DNA of 15,402 nucleotides from DATFLK01 sp035267815. Its GTDB lineage: Bacteria; Pseudomonadota; Zetaproteobacteria; Mariprofundales; Mariprofundaceae. Of this stretch, positions 1 to 7,478 are shown one piece after another. The notes beneath the pieces were generated by a model that saw only the letters and a list, made by a program, of their open reading frames with translations, did no database searches and was not told the DNA's origin. Positions within the stretch are counted from its first letter, which is position 1. Every line of letters starts with the position of its first letter. Made by a program: the position numbers and the translations under genes. The stretch lies in assembly GCA_035267815.1 (NCBI GenBank), contig DATFLK010000029.1, forward strand, positions 1-15,402. The letters run 5' to 3'.

Positions 1-46
1 TTTTATTTAATAAACAGGATGACTTACGAGAGCGGGGATATAACCA

Positions 47-481
47 ATGGCTGTTGAACGTACACTTTCCATCATCAAGCCGGATGCGGTGGCCAAGAAT
101 GTGATTGGCGATGTGATCCGGCGCTTTGAAGAGAACGGGCTGTCCGTGGTGGCTGCGCGCATGGTGCACCTGAGTGCTGCCGAGGCGGGCGCTTTTTACG
201 AGGTTCACAAGCAGCGCCCCTTCTACAAGGACCTGTGTGCCTATATGAGTTCCGGGCCGGTCCTGGCCATGGTGCTGGAGGGAGCGAATGCGGTGGCACT
301 CAATCGCCAGCTAATGGGTGCGACCAATCCCAAGGAGGCTGAGCCCGGCACGATCCGTGCCGACCATGCCGACTCCATCGAGGCCAATGCCGTGCACGGT
401 TCCGATTCGTGCGAGAATGCGGCGATTGAGATCGACTTCTTCTTTGCCGGCATGGATATACACAGCAGGGCCTCTGCCTAA
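47..481 (+). CDS. ndk: Nucleoside diphosphate kinase
   Basis: This cytosolic enzyme transfers the gamma phosphate of ATP to nucleoside diphosphates through a phosphohistidine intermediate and balances the NTP and dNTP pools. The 144-residue protein has the family's usual length. The N-terminal core TLSIIKPDAV (about 6-15) and the active-site segment GTIRADHA...NAVHGSDS are present, with the phosphorylated histidine at position 117. The residue in GTIRADHA that is usually Phe or Tyr is His here, a mild variation. The ATG start is preceded by a GGGG stretch at 34-37, a usable if modest ribosome binding site. The stop codon directly abuts the lysS start, so the two are probably co-transcribed and translationally coupled. 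The 46 bases upstream are AT-rich at first; any promoter would lie at or beyond the window edge. Confidence 0.98.
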   Translation: MAVERTLSIIKPDAVAKNVIGDVIRRFEENGLSVVAARMVHLSAAEAGAFYEVHKQRPFYKDLCAYMSSGPVLAMVLEGANAVALNRQLMGATNPKEAEPGTIRADHADSIEANAVHGSDSCENAAIEIDFFFAGMDIHSRASA

Positions 482-1990
482 ATGCAGCAGCCCGAGGCGG
501 AGCAGGGCGAGCAGATACGGGTTCGCCGCGACAAGCTTGCCAAACTGAGGGGCGAGGGATTCGCCTATCCCAACAGTTTTCGTCCTGATGTGCAGGCGGC
601 CGATATCCTGGCGCTCTACGGTGAGTGGGATGACGCACGCCTCGAGCAGGAGGCGGTACGCGTGCGGGTTGCCGGCCGCATCATGGGCCATCGCGTCATG
701 GGTAAGTCGAGCTTCGTGCACATCCAAGATGCCTCGGCACGCATCCAGCTCTTCCTGAATCGCGAGGTGCTTGGCGAGGAGCGCTACAGGGACAGCAAGA
801 AGTGGGACCTCGGCGACATCGTCGGTGCCGAGGGGGTGCTGTTTCGCACCCGTACCGGTGAGTTGTCGGTGCGGGCCGAAACCGTCGAGATCGTCTCGAA
901 ATGTCTGAGACCGTTGCCGGAGAAGTGGCACGGGCTTCAGGACAAGGAGACCCGATACCGCCAGCGCTACGTCGATCTGATGGTGAATCCCGAGGTGCGG
1001 GAGGTGTTTCAGGCGCGCTCCAAGGTGATCAGTTCACTCAGGCGCGGACTGGAGGATCGCGGTTTTATCGAGGTGGAGACCCCCATGCTGCAGACGCAGC
1101 CGGGCGGCGCCGTGGCCCGCCCTTTCATCACGCATCATAATGCCCTGGATATGGAGCTCTACCTCCGCATCGCGCCGGAGCTCTATCTGAAGAGGCTTCT
1201 GGTGGGCGGCATGGAACGGGTGTTCGAGATCAACCGGAACTTCCGCAACGAGGGACTGGATGCCACCCATAATCCCGAGTTCACCATGGTGGAGTTCTAC
1301 CAAGCCTATGCCGACTGTTTCGAGGCTATGGATACCACCGAGTCACTGATCCGTGAAGTGGCCGCCTCGCTCGGCATCGAGAAGGTGGAGTGGGATGGTG
1401 CGAGTATCAATCTCGGCAAGCCGTTCCGACGAGTCCGTCTGGACGAGGCGGTGTTCGAGAAGCGGCCGGACCTGCGCGGCCATGCCGCTGACAAGGCGCT
1501 GCTGGCTACGGTCTGTCTGCAGGAGATCCCCGATTTCAAGCCGCTGATTACCTGGAAGGCTGGTCACTACCTTAATGCACTGTTCGAGGAGTTGGTCGAG
1601 CCGACGCTGCAGCAGCCGACCCTGGTGACGCACTATCCGGTCGATGTTTCGCCTCTGGCCCGGCGCAATGCCGACGAGCCCTTCTTCACGGACCGTTTCG
1701 AACTGTTCATCGGTTGCAAGGAGATCGCCAACGGCTTCTCGGAGCTGAACGATCCGGATGATCAGCGTGCCCGCTTCGAGGAGCAGGCCAAGGCCAAGCA
1801 GGCCGGCGATCTGGAGGCCTCCGGTGTCGACGAGGATTACCTCCGGGCGCTGGAATACGGCATGTCGCCGGCTGCGGGCGTCGGTATCGGAATCGATCGC
1901 CTGGTTATGATGTTCACCGGCCAGCACTCCATTCGCGATGTGCTGCTGTTTCCGCACATGCGTCCACACGGAGGTTCGGGCGCCTCATAA
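482..1990 (+). CDS. lysS: Lysine--tRNA ligase, class II
   Basis: This enzyme activates lysine with ATP and charges tRNA-Lys in the cytosol. The 502-residue protein has the normal bacterial class II layout: a short N-terminal helix (VRRDKLAKLR, about 14-23), an OB-fold anticodon-binding domain (about 60-140) and the catalytic domain. Motif 1 is GFIEVETP (about 194-201). Motif 2 contains RNFRNEGLDATHNPEFT (about 252-268). Motif 3 is GVGIGIDRLVMMF (about 466-478), followed by the IRDVLLFP signature. The ATG starts immediately after the ndk TAA, so translation probably continues by reinitiation from ndk. No upstream prfB was seen, unlike the prfB-lysS pairing known from several proteobacteria. 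Identification is firm. Confidence 0.98.
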   Translation: MQQPEAEQGEQIRVRRDKLAKLRGEGFAYPNSFRPDVQAADILALYGEWDDARLEQEAVRVRVAGRIMGHRVMGKSSFVHIQDASARIQLFLNREVLGEERYRDSKKWDLGDIVGAEGVLFRTRTGELSVRAETVEIVSKCLRPLPEKWHGLQDKETRYRQRYVDLMVNPEVREVFQARSKVISSLRRGLEDRGFIEVETPMLQTQPGGAVARPFITHHNALDMELYLRIAPELYLKRLLVGGMERVFEINRNFRNEGLDATHNPEFTMVEFYQAYADCFEAMDTTESLIREVAASLGIEKVEWDGASINLGKPFRRVRLDEAVFEKRPDLRGHAADKALLATVCLQEIPDFKPLITWKAGHYLNALFEELVEPTLQQPTLVTHYPVDVSPLARRNADEPFFTDRFELFIGCKEIANGFSELNDPDDQRARFEEQAKAKQAGDLEASGVDEDYLRALEYGMSPAAGVGIGIDRLVMMFTGQHSIRDVLLFPHMRPHGGSGAS

Positions 1991-1994
1991 AGCG

Positions 1995-2050
1995 GTTGCT
2001 GCCGGCAACAGGGAGGCTATAGATTTGTGTCCGCCGATGTTTTGAGGCGG
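1995..2050 (+). promoter_or_regulatory. Candidate promoter and two short hairpins before the CBS gene
   Basis: The 71-base gap after lysS holds a possible sigma-70 promoter, TTGCTG (1996-2001), 16 bases, TATAGA (2018-2023), matching consensus at 3 and 4 of 6 positions. A 5-bp hairpin GTTGC/GCAAC (1995-1999 with 2005-2009) overlaps the -35 box. A second one, CCGCC/GGCGG (2031-2035 with 2046-2050, 10-base loop), ends just before the Shine-Dalgarno sequence GGGAGG at 2051-2056. The octamer GGGAGGCT occurs at both 2011 and 2051. Neither hairpin has a T tract, so neither is a convincing terminator. These are weak matches read by eye. Confidence 0.25.
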
Positions 2051-2061
2051 GGGAGGCTGTT

Positions 2062-2532
2062 ATGCTGGCAGAGCGTGTGATGAAGAAGAGTCCGGTGACG
2101 GTGTCGTGCGAAGAGCATGTGCACCGGGCCCTGGAGGTGATGCGCCAGCATAACTTCCGCATGCTTCCGGTGGTGGATGGTGAGGGTCATGTCAGGGGTC
2201 TCTTCTTCGATGTCTACGTCATCGAAAAGCTGGTGCCCGAATACATCACCGACGGCCATCTGGATGCGGTTTCGTATGCGCCGGACATTGGTGTACTCCA
2301 TACGCACTATGTCTCCCTGATGAACAAGCGGGTTGAAGAGTTGATGGATACCGATCCGTTACTGGTCAAGCCGGGGACATCGCTGCTGTCCGTGGCGTCC
2401 GCACTGATCTCGCACGACCGGCATGAATGTGCGCTGGTGGTGGATAAGGAGAACCGTCTTCTCGGGCTGATCACAGCCAGGGATGTGCTGGACTGGCTGT
2501 GGCAGTTGAAGGATGAGGTCGGCGATGCATAA
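2062..2532 (+). CDS. Two-CBS-domain protein, probable partner of the downstream transporter
   Basis: This small soluble protein of 156 residues is built almost entirely from a CBS (Bateman) module. CBS motif 1 spans about residues 1-60 (opening MLAERVMKKSPVTV, with MLPVVDGEGHVRGL near 34-47). CBS motif 2 spans about 91-147 (RVEELMDTDPLLVKPGTSL, then CALVVDKENRLLGLITARDVL). CBS pairs commonly bind adenosyl ligands such as AMP, ATP, SAM or c-di-AMP and act as regulatory domains; no catalytic domain is fused here. The ATG has a strong Shine-Dalgarno sequence (GGGAGG, 2051-2056). The 3' end overlaps the following ion-transporter gene by 8 bases, which suggests coupled synthesis and a regulatory role towards that transporter. 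That role is inferred from context; the ligand is unknown. Confidence 0.9.
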   Translation: MLAERVMKKSPVTVSCEEHVHRALEVMRQHNFRMLPVVDGEGHVRGLFFDVYVIEKLVPEYITDGHLDAVSYAPDIGVLHTHYVSLMNKRVEELMDTDPLLVKPGTSLLSVASALISHDRHECALVVDKENRLLGLITARDVLDWLWQLKDEVGDA

Positions 2533-3874
2533 CGCAACGGAGTCACACATCTCCCATGTCCTGTTCGGCCTCGATCCGGTCTGGGTGGCTGTAGCCATTC
2601 TGCTGGCCATCTATGGCGTCATCATGATGGAGAAGTTTAATCGCGCTGTGCTGTCGCTGCTGGGCGGGGGGTTGATGATCCTCAGCGGTGTGTTGACGCA
2701 GGAGCGGGCCGTGGCCGGTATCGACTTCAACACCATCGGGCTGCTGACGGGCATGATGGTGATTGTGGCCATAAGCCAGAAGACGGGCGTGTTTCAGTAT
2801 GTGGCCATCCGGTCGGCGAAGCTGGTGAAGGGCAATCCCTGGGGTATTCTGGTGATGCTCTCGGTCGTGACGGCCGTCTTTTCGGCCTTTCTCGACAATG
2901 TCACCACCGTTCTGCTGATCGTGCCGGTGACCCTGCTGATTACCGATGCACTCGGCATCAAACCGTATCCCTTCCTCTTCTCCCAGATCGTCTCCTCCAA
3001 TATCGGTGGCACCGCGACGCTGATCGGTGATCCTCCCAATATCATGATTGGCTCGCAGGCGCATCTCAGTTTCTACGATTTTCTGGTCAATCTGACACCG
3101 ATTATCCCGCTGATCATGCTGATGACCTTCCTGATCCTGTGGGTGATGTTCGGCCGCGGCATGCAGGCGAGCGACGAGGCTCGGGCGCTGGTCATGCAGT
3201 TCGACGAACGCGAGGCCATCAAGGATGTGCCACTGCTCAGAAAGAGCCTCTCCGTGCTCGCCATGGTGATCCTGGGATTCACGGTGTCGCATGCCATCCA
3301 CCTGGAACCGGCTACCATCGCCATGTTCGGCGCCGCCGCGCTGCTCTTGCTGCAGACATGGGGGCAGCCGATGCACGACAAGGATCACGCCTACGAGGGT
3401 GTCATGGCGGAGGTGGAGTGGACGACGATCTTCTTCTTTGTCGGGCTGTTCATCATCATCACCGGTGTGGAACATGTCGGTGTCATCTCCATGTTGGCGA
3501 AGAAGACGCTGGAACTGACCGGAGGCGATTTCAACGCCACCGCCGCCGCCATCCTGTGGATCTCGGCGATCGCCTCGGCCTTCATCGACAATATTCCGTT
3601 CGTGGCGACGATGATCCCGATGATCAAGAGTATGGCTCCGACATTCGGCGGCGCGCATGAGCTGGTTCCGTTATGGTGGGCGCTGGCCCTGGGGGCATGC
3701 CTCGGCGGCAACGGATCGTTGATCGGTGCTTCGGCCAATCTCATCGTGGCCGGTTTCTCGCAGCGGGCGGGACATCCGATCAGCTTTCTCCGGTTCACCA
3801 AGCACGCCTTCATGTTGATGCTGCTGAGCATCGCCGTTTCCCACGTGTATCTCTATTTTCGATATTTAAGCTGA
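2525..3874 (+). CDS. ArsB/NhaD/P-protein-type ion transporter (ion transporter superfamily)
   Basis: This is a multi-spanning inner-membrane transporter of about 449 residues with some 11-12 predicted hydrophobic segments. The two halves carry matching motifs typical of the ArsB/NhaD/OCA2-like branch of the ion transporter superfamily: SAFLDNVTT (about 120-128) with SAFIDNIPF (about 350-358), and GGTATLIGDPPN (about 161-172) with GGNGSLIGASAN (about 393-404). Related proteins include Na+/H+ antiporters, arsenite pumps and anion transporters; the substrate cannot be read from sequence. I chose the ATG at 2525 because GAGG at 2515-2518 is well spaced from it. The in-frame ATG at 2513 has its purine run directly against it and would add four residues. 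The gene overlaps the upstream CBS gene by 8 bases. No Rho-independent terminator follows. Confidence 0.9.
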   Translation: MHNATESHISHVLFGLDPVWVAVAILLAIYGVIMMEKFNRAVLSLLGGGLMILSGVLTQERAVAGIDFNTIGLLTGMMVIVAISQKTGVFQYVAIRSAKLVKGNPWGILVMLSVVTAVFSAFLDNVTTVLLIVPVTLLITDALGIKPYPFLFSQIVSSNIGGTATLIGDPPNIMIGSQAHLSFYDFLVNLTPIIPLIMLMTFLILWVMFGRGMQASDEARALVMQFDEREAIKDVPLLRKSLSVLAMVILGFTVSHAIHLEPATIAMFGAAALLLLQTWGQPMHDKDHAYEGVMAEVEWTTIFFFVGLFIIITGVEHVGVISMLAKKTLELTGGDFNATAAAILWISAIASAFIDNIPFVATMIPMIKSMAPTFGGAHELVPLWWALALGACLGGNGSLIGASANLIVAGFSQRAGHPISFLRFTKHAFMLMLLSIAVSHVYLYFRYLS

Positions 3875-3875
3875 T

Positions 3876-3928
3876 GCGGATGGCCTCCGCTGATATGCTT
3901 GTGTCATGACACCGCTTGTCATGGGACA
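3876..3928 (+). promoter_or_regulatory. Hairpin and paired dyads upstream of the Lol operon
   Basis: The 96-base gap before the Lol permease contains a 5-bp hairpin GCGGA/TCCGC (3876-3880 with 3886-3890) without a T tract. It is followed by a perfect 12-bp palindrome GTGTCATGACAC (3901-3912) and an imperfect dyad TGTCATGGGACA (3917-3928) sharing the half-site TGTC. The two dyad centres are 16 bp apart. A TATGCT box at 3894-3899 could be a -10 element but its -35 is poor (CTGATG at 3871-3876). The arrangement resembles a two-site operator, but no regulator can be named. Confidence 0.3.
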
Positions 3929-3970
3929 TGCTGACGCGGAAGGGCAGAAGATGCCCCGGGGTTGTGCGTG

Positions 3971-5206
3971 ATGCGTTACGAATGGATGTTGGCCATACGT
4001 TATCTCCGTTCGCGCCGCGAAGAGGGGTTCGTATCGCTTATTAGCTGGAGCTCGGGGATCGGTATCGCCATCGGCGTGGCGGCGCTGATCGTGGTGTTGT
4101 CGGTCATGTACGGTTTCGATGTCGAACTCAAGGACCGTATCCTCGGTTTCTCCTCCCATGTCGATATCCAGGGGCCGGGGAACAGGCTGGAACAGTGGCC
4201 GGCATGGCTCAAGAAGGTCGAACACCTGCCCGACGTCAAGCAGGCGGCCCCCTATATCACCACGCAGGTGATGGCGGTACACGGTCAGCAGGCCGTCGGT
4301 GCCATCCTCAAGGGTGTCGATGCTGCCCGCAGTCATGCGATCGCCTCACATATCGTCTCCGGAAGCTTCGCGGCCATGTCCAAAGGCTCTCCCTTCAAGG
4401 TGATTCTGGGCAAGGATCTGGCGCGAAAGCTCGGTGTCCGGGTGGGCAATCATGTGAACCTGATCTCCCCCTCCGCCGGGGTGTCGCCCTCCGGCATGTC
4501 CGCCCGCATGCGGGTGTTTACAGTGGTGGGGATCTTCAGTTCCGGTTTTTACGAATACGATGTGGGCATGATGATTACGCCGCTGGCGGCGGTGCAGCGG
4601 CTGAACCGGATGGGGAATGGCGTGACCGGCATCGAACTGCATCTGCATGACCGCGACAAGGCGCAGGCGGTGGCCCGGCTGGTGCGTATGAAGCTGCCGG
4701 CGGATGCATGGGTGACCGACTGGATGCAGATGCACCGCTCCTTCTTCCAGGCCCTGAGGACGGAGCGCGTGGTTATGGGTGTCATTCTCTCGCTGATCGT
4801 GTTGGTCGCCGTGTTCAATATGGTGGCCTCGCTCGTGATGGTGGTCATGGAGCGGAAGAAGGAGATCGCCATCCTGAAGACGGTCGGCGCCACTCATGCC
4901 TCGGTGATGCGGGTCTTTTTGGCGATGGGGGCACTGCTGGCCGGCGTCGGTACGCTGCTGGGTGCGTTGTTGGGATTGCTGCTGGCATGGCGGCTGGGCG
5001 ACATCCTCTCCTGGGTCGAACGTATGACGGGGATCACGTTTCTGCCCAGCGACGTCTATTATATTGATCACATCCCTGCGATTATTGACCCGACATCCGT
5101 GGTTGCGGTAGTGGTCGTCAGCTTGGGGATGGGGCTTGTGGCGACATTCTATCCCGCCTGGCGCGCCGCTGGCATCCCTCCGGCTGATGCCCTGCGTTAC
5201 GAATAG
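3971..5206 (+). CDS. LolC/LolE-type lipoprotein-releasing ABC transporter permease
   Basis: This is the inner-membrane subunit of the system that extracts outer-membrane lipoproteins for transfer to the chaperone LolA. The 411-residue protein has the family topology: a cytoplasmic N-terminus (MRYEWMLAIRYLRSRREEGF), TM1 at about 22-46, a periplasmic domain of about 220 residues, then three C-terminal TM segments (about 265-292, 313-340 and 372-395). The MERKKEIAILKTVGA coupling segment and the C-terminal YPAWRAAGIPPADALRYE are typical of LolC/E. ATG 3971 matches the usual family N-terminus and has GGGG at 3958-3961. In-frame TTG 3962 and GTG 3968 are alternatives. Only one permease is present here; if no second exists elsewhere it would act as a homodimer (LolF type). 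LolC and LolE cannot be told apart by eye, so no symbol is given. The ATPase gene lies one gene downstream. Confidence 0.92.
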   Translation: MRYEWMLAIRYLRSRREEGFVSLISWSSGIGIAIGVAALIVVLSVMYGFDVELKDRILGFSSHVDIQGPGNRLEQWPAWLKKVEHLPDVKQAAPYITTQVMAVHGQQAVGAILKGVDAARSHAIASHIVSGSFAAMSKGSPFKVILGKDLARKLGVRVGNHVNLISPSAGVSPSGMSARMRVFTVVGIFSSGFYEYDVGMMITPLAAVQRLNRMGNGVTGIELHLHDRDKAQAVARLVRMKLPADAWVTDWMQMHRSFFQALRTERVVMGVILSLIVLVAVFNMVASLVMVVMERKKEIAILKTVGATHASVMRVFLAMGALLAGVGTLLGALLGLLLAWRLGDILSWVERMTGITFLPSDVYYIDHIPAIIDPTSVVAVVVVSLGMGLVATFYPAWRAAGIPPADALRYE

Positions 5207-5220
5207 GGGAGAGGAGTGAT

Positions 5221-6426
5221 ATGTCTGATATTCAATTGAGTTCCAAGGCCCGAAAGGCACTGTTGGATGGTGATTACAAGAAGGCCCTGGAGTTGTTTGC
5301 CCAGCTGCACAAGGCGAAGCCCGAGGATCTTCGGGTGCATGTCCGTTTGGCCGAGCTGTATGAGAAGACGGGTGATACGAACCGCGCCATCAAGCACTAC
5401 ATCGAGATCGGCAACGCCTATGCCGAACAGGGGTTTGTCGTTCAGGCGATCGCCGTGAACAAGATCATCCTTCGCCTCGATCCCGCCCAGACCGAGGTCA
5501 AGGAGCGTCTTCAGGATCTCTCCAAGGAGCGTGGTGACGACTGGGCCGTCAGCGCCCCCTCGTCGATGAGTACCCTTGATCAGGCCAAGATGAACGTGGA
5601 GCGTACGCCGCTGCTGTCGGGGCTTTCCGGCGAGGAGCTCGATGCCTTTATCGAATCACTGCAGTTGCGTCACGTGATGGCCGGTGATCATATCTATCGG
5701 GAAGGCTCTCGTGCCGACTGCCTCTACCTGATCGGCATGGGCAGCGTCGTGCTGCGTGCCCGCGATGTGCATGGCAAGGAGCAGGTCTTCTCCCATCTTG
5801 CCGAGGGGGACTTCTTCGGGGAGCACGCCTTTATGTCGCGCAGGGAGTACGCGGACGAGGCAGTGGCGGAGACCGATTGCAGCGTATTGGCCATGGACCG
5901 TGCCACCTTCGATGCATGGGTCGAGAAGTATCCGAGCATTCGTTCGACGGTGGAGGATTTCTACCGGGAGCGCGTGCTGGCTCGTGTGCTGGCGATTACT
6001 GCCGTGTTCGAGGGCGTGCCGGAGGAGGCCCGTATGGCCCTAGCCGACCGTTTCCATCTGAAGACCTTTAATGACGGCGAGGAGATTGTCCGCGAGGGTG
6101 AGCCGGGCGACACCTTCTATCTGATCCGGTCCGGCCATGTCGACGTCGCCACCAGCAGCATGATGTCGAAGGGTGACCAGGTGGAGCTCGACCGGATGGG
6201 CGAAGGCGACTTCTTCGGCGAGGTCTCGCTGCTGACGGACAAGCCGCGTACGGCGACCGTACGCGCTCACGGTCTTACCGAGTTGATGGAGCTGACACGT
6301 ACCGATTTCGACGAGATTGTGCGTCAGTACCCGTCCGTCCGCAAGGTGGTCGAGACCTATCAGAAGCAACGGGTGGAGAACACCATCAAGGTGCTTCTGG
6401 AGCGGGACAAGGGTGCCCGTGGCTGA
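5221..6426 (+). CDS. TPR-like protein with two cyclic-nucleotide-binding domains
   Basis: This is a soluble 401-residue protein with no signal peptide or membrane segment. Residues about 8-100 are helical and TPR-like (ALLDGDYKKALELFAQL, LRVHVRLAELYEKTGDTNRAI). Two CNB folds follow. The first, about 128-245, has GDFFGEHAFM (197-206), but the arginine that normally binds the cyclic phosphate is not at its usual place (EYADEAV). The second, about 262-375, has a complete-looking phosphate-binding cassette, FFGEVSLLTDKPRTATV (331-347, Arg343). No DNA-binding or catalytic output domain is visible, so it may act by protein contact. The gene starts 14 bases after the permease stop, with a GGAGAGGAG Shine-Dalgarno sequence, and overlaps the LolD start by 8 bases. 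This placement suggests a role in lipoprotein export, which is inference only. Confidence 0.9.
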   Translation: MSDIQLSSKARKALLDGDYKKALELFAQLHKAKPEDLRVHVRLAELYEKTGDTNRAIKHYIEIGNAYAEQGFVVQAIAVNKIILRLDPAQTEVKERLQDLSKERGDDWAVSAPSSMSTLDQAKMNVERTPLLSGLSGEELDAFIESLQLRHVMAGDHIYREGSRADCLYLIGMGSVVLRARDVHGKEQVFSHLAEGDFFGEHAFMSRREYADEAVAETDCSVLAMDRATFDAWVEKYPSIRSTVEDFYRERVLARVLAITAVFEGVPEEARMALADRFHLKTFNDGEEIVREGEPGDTFYLIRSGHVDVATSSMMSKGDQVELDRMGEGDFFGEVSLLTDKPRTATVRAHGLTELMELTRTDFDEIVRQYPSVRKVVETYQKQRVENTIKVLLERDKGARG

Positions 6427-7123
6427 TTCCGCCGGCGCGGTCCTGCAGGTTCGGGGCCTTCATAAAACATTCCACTCCCCGACGGGACCGATCCATATCC
6501 TTAACGGCGTGCGCCTGGAGCTGAGTCGTGGCGAGTTCATGGCGGTGGTCGGTGAATCGGGCTCCGGCAAGAGTACGCTGTTGCATGTGATCGGCACTCT
6601 GGAACCTGCCGATGCCGGCCACGCCGTGCTGAATGGGCGCCAACTGTTCGACCTGAAGCCGAAACAGGCGGCCGAGGTGCGTAATCGCGAGATCGGGTTC
6701 GTCTACCAGGCGCACCACCTGATCCCTGAGCTCGATGCGCTGGAGAATGTCATGCTGCCGTTGCTGGTGCGCGGCGAGTCTCGGAGTGCCGCACGGGGCA
6801 AGGCCGAGAACCTGCTGGTGCGACTGGGGTTGAAAGAGCGTCTCTTTCACCGGCCGGGAAAGCTGTCGGGCGGTGAGGCACAGCGTGTCGCCGTGGCCCG
6901 CGCCTTGGTGGGTGAACCGGGCCTGCTGCTTGCGGACGAGCCGACGGGTAATCTGGACGAATATACGGCGGAGGAGGTCTTCTCGGCCATGCGCCAGCTC
7001 TGCCGGGAGGAGGGGGCGGCTGTGATCATGGTGACGCACAGCTCCCATTTGGCGGGGCACTGTGATCGGACGCTGCGATTACACGAAGGTGTTCTTCACG
7101 CCTCGTCCGTTGGAAATGATTGA
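6419..7123 (+). CDS. lolD: LolD, ATPase of the lipoprotein-releasing ABC transporter
   Basis: This cytoplasmic ATPase powers release of lipoproteins from the inner membrane through the LolC/E-type permease. With the GTG start at 6419 the protein has 234 residues, matching the family norm. It shows Walker A GESGSGKS (45-52), Q-loop Q97 in VYQAHHLIPELDALENV, signature LSGGE (149-153), Walker B LLLADE (169-174) and H-loop H207. The YQxHHL...LENV stretch after the Q-loop is typical of LolD among related MacB/FtsE ATPases. AAGGG at 6409-6413 is spaced 5 bases from this GTG; the in-frame GTG at 6413 is an alternative. The gene overlaps the cyclic-nucleotide-binding gene by 8 bases. The N-terminal region upstream of 6413 in this frame is read-through of the previous gene, not LolD. 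Confidence 0.94.
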   Translation: MADSAGAVLQVRGLHKTFHSPTGPIHILNGVRLELSRGEFMAVVGESGSGKSTLLHVIGTLEPADAGHAVLNGRQLFDLKPKQAAEVRNREIGFVYQAHHLIPELDALENVMLPLLVRGESRSAARGKAENLLVRLGLKERLFHRPGKLSGGEAQRVAVARALVGEPGLLLADEPTGNLDEYTAEEVFSAMRQLCREEGAAVIMVTHSSHLAGHCDRTLRLHEGVLHASSVGND

Positions 7124-7148
7124 CGAAACAATGGGTTATGCTTAATCT
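7120..7148 (+). promoter_or_regulatory. Candidate sigma-70 promoter for ihfA-merR
   Basis: TTGACG (7120-7125, 5 of 6 matches to the -35 consensus) is separated by 17 bases from TAATCT (7143-7148, 3 of 6 matches to the -10). A TG dinucleotide lies two bases before the -10. The -35 box overlaps the lolD stop codon, and the predicted transcription start would be near 7155, about 40 bases before ihfA. The strong -35 and correct spacing make it the best promoter candidate in the 70-base gap, but the -10 is weak. Confidence 0.35.
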
Positions 7149-7193
7149 ATTTGCCCTGTTGAGGCTGGTTCAGCCAAAGGCTCGGGAGGGTGT

Positions 7194-7478
7194 ATGACCA
7201 AAGCGGATATCGCCAGAGCGGTGCATGAACGAGTGGGGTTGTCCAAGAAGGAATCCGGTCAGATCGTCGAGGAGGTGCTGGATTCCGTTCGTCAGGCGCT
7301 GGAGAGTGGCGAGGATGTGAAGATATCCGGCTTCGGTCACTTCATGGTTCGCCAGAAGCACTCCCGTCGCGGACGTAACCCCAAGACGGGCGAAGAGATC
7401 ATGATCTCCCCCCGTCGTGTCGTCACCTTCAGGGCCAGCCAACTTCTGAAACAGCGTCTCATTGAGGAAGGCGTATGA
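7194..7478 (+). CDS. ihfA: Integration host factor subunit alpha
   Basis: IHF alpha pairs with IHF beta to bind and sharply bend DNA, assisting sigma-54 promoters, recombination and nucleoid structure. The 94-residue protein carries the HU/IHF fold: N-terminal MTKADIARAVHERVGLSKKES, then GEDVKISGFGHF (about 39-50), then the DNA-binding arm with GRNPKTG (60-66) and RRVVTFRASQ. The alpha assignment rests on the LSKKES start, the RRVVTFR arm and the following merR gene; IHF beta and HU differ at these points. The Shine-Dalgarno sequence GGGAGGG lies just before the ATG. In many gammaproteobacteria ihfA follows pheT; here it follows lolD. The stop overlaps the merR start as ATGA. Confidence 0.93.
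   Translation: MTKADIARAVHERVGLSKKESGQIVEEVLDSVRQALESGEDVKISGFGHFMVRQKHSRRGRNPKTGEEIMISPRRVVTFRASQLLKQRLIEEGV

Noticed and set aside
2543..3658. 371-codon open frame on the minus strand inside the ion transporter gene
   Set aside because: The translation is a His/Asp/Gln/Arg-rich shadow without domains; the sense strand encodes a clear membrane protein.
3906..3971. 21-codon open frame whose TGA overlaps the Lol permease ATG (TGATG)
   Set aside because: It has no Shine-Dalgarno sequence, covers the dyad elements, and is short enough to be chance. Kept only as a note because of the start/stop overlap.
6317..6418. Upstream extension of the LolD frame to ATG 6317
   Set aside because: The extra N-terminus (MCVSTRPSARW...) is the out-of-frame reading of the CNB gene, and GTG 6419 restores the normal LolD length with a good Shine-Dalgarno sequence.
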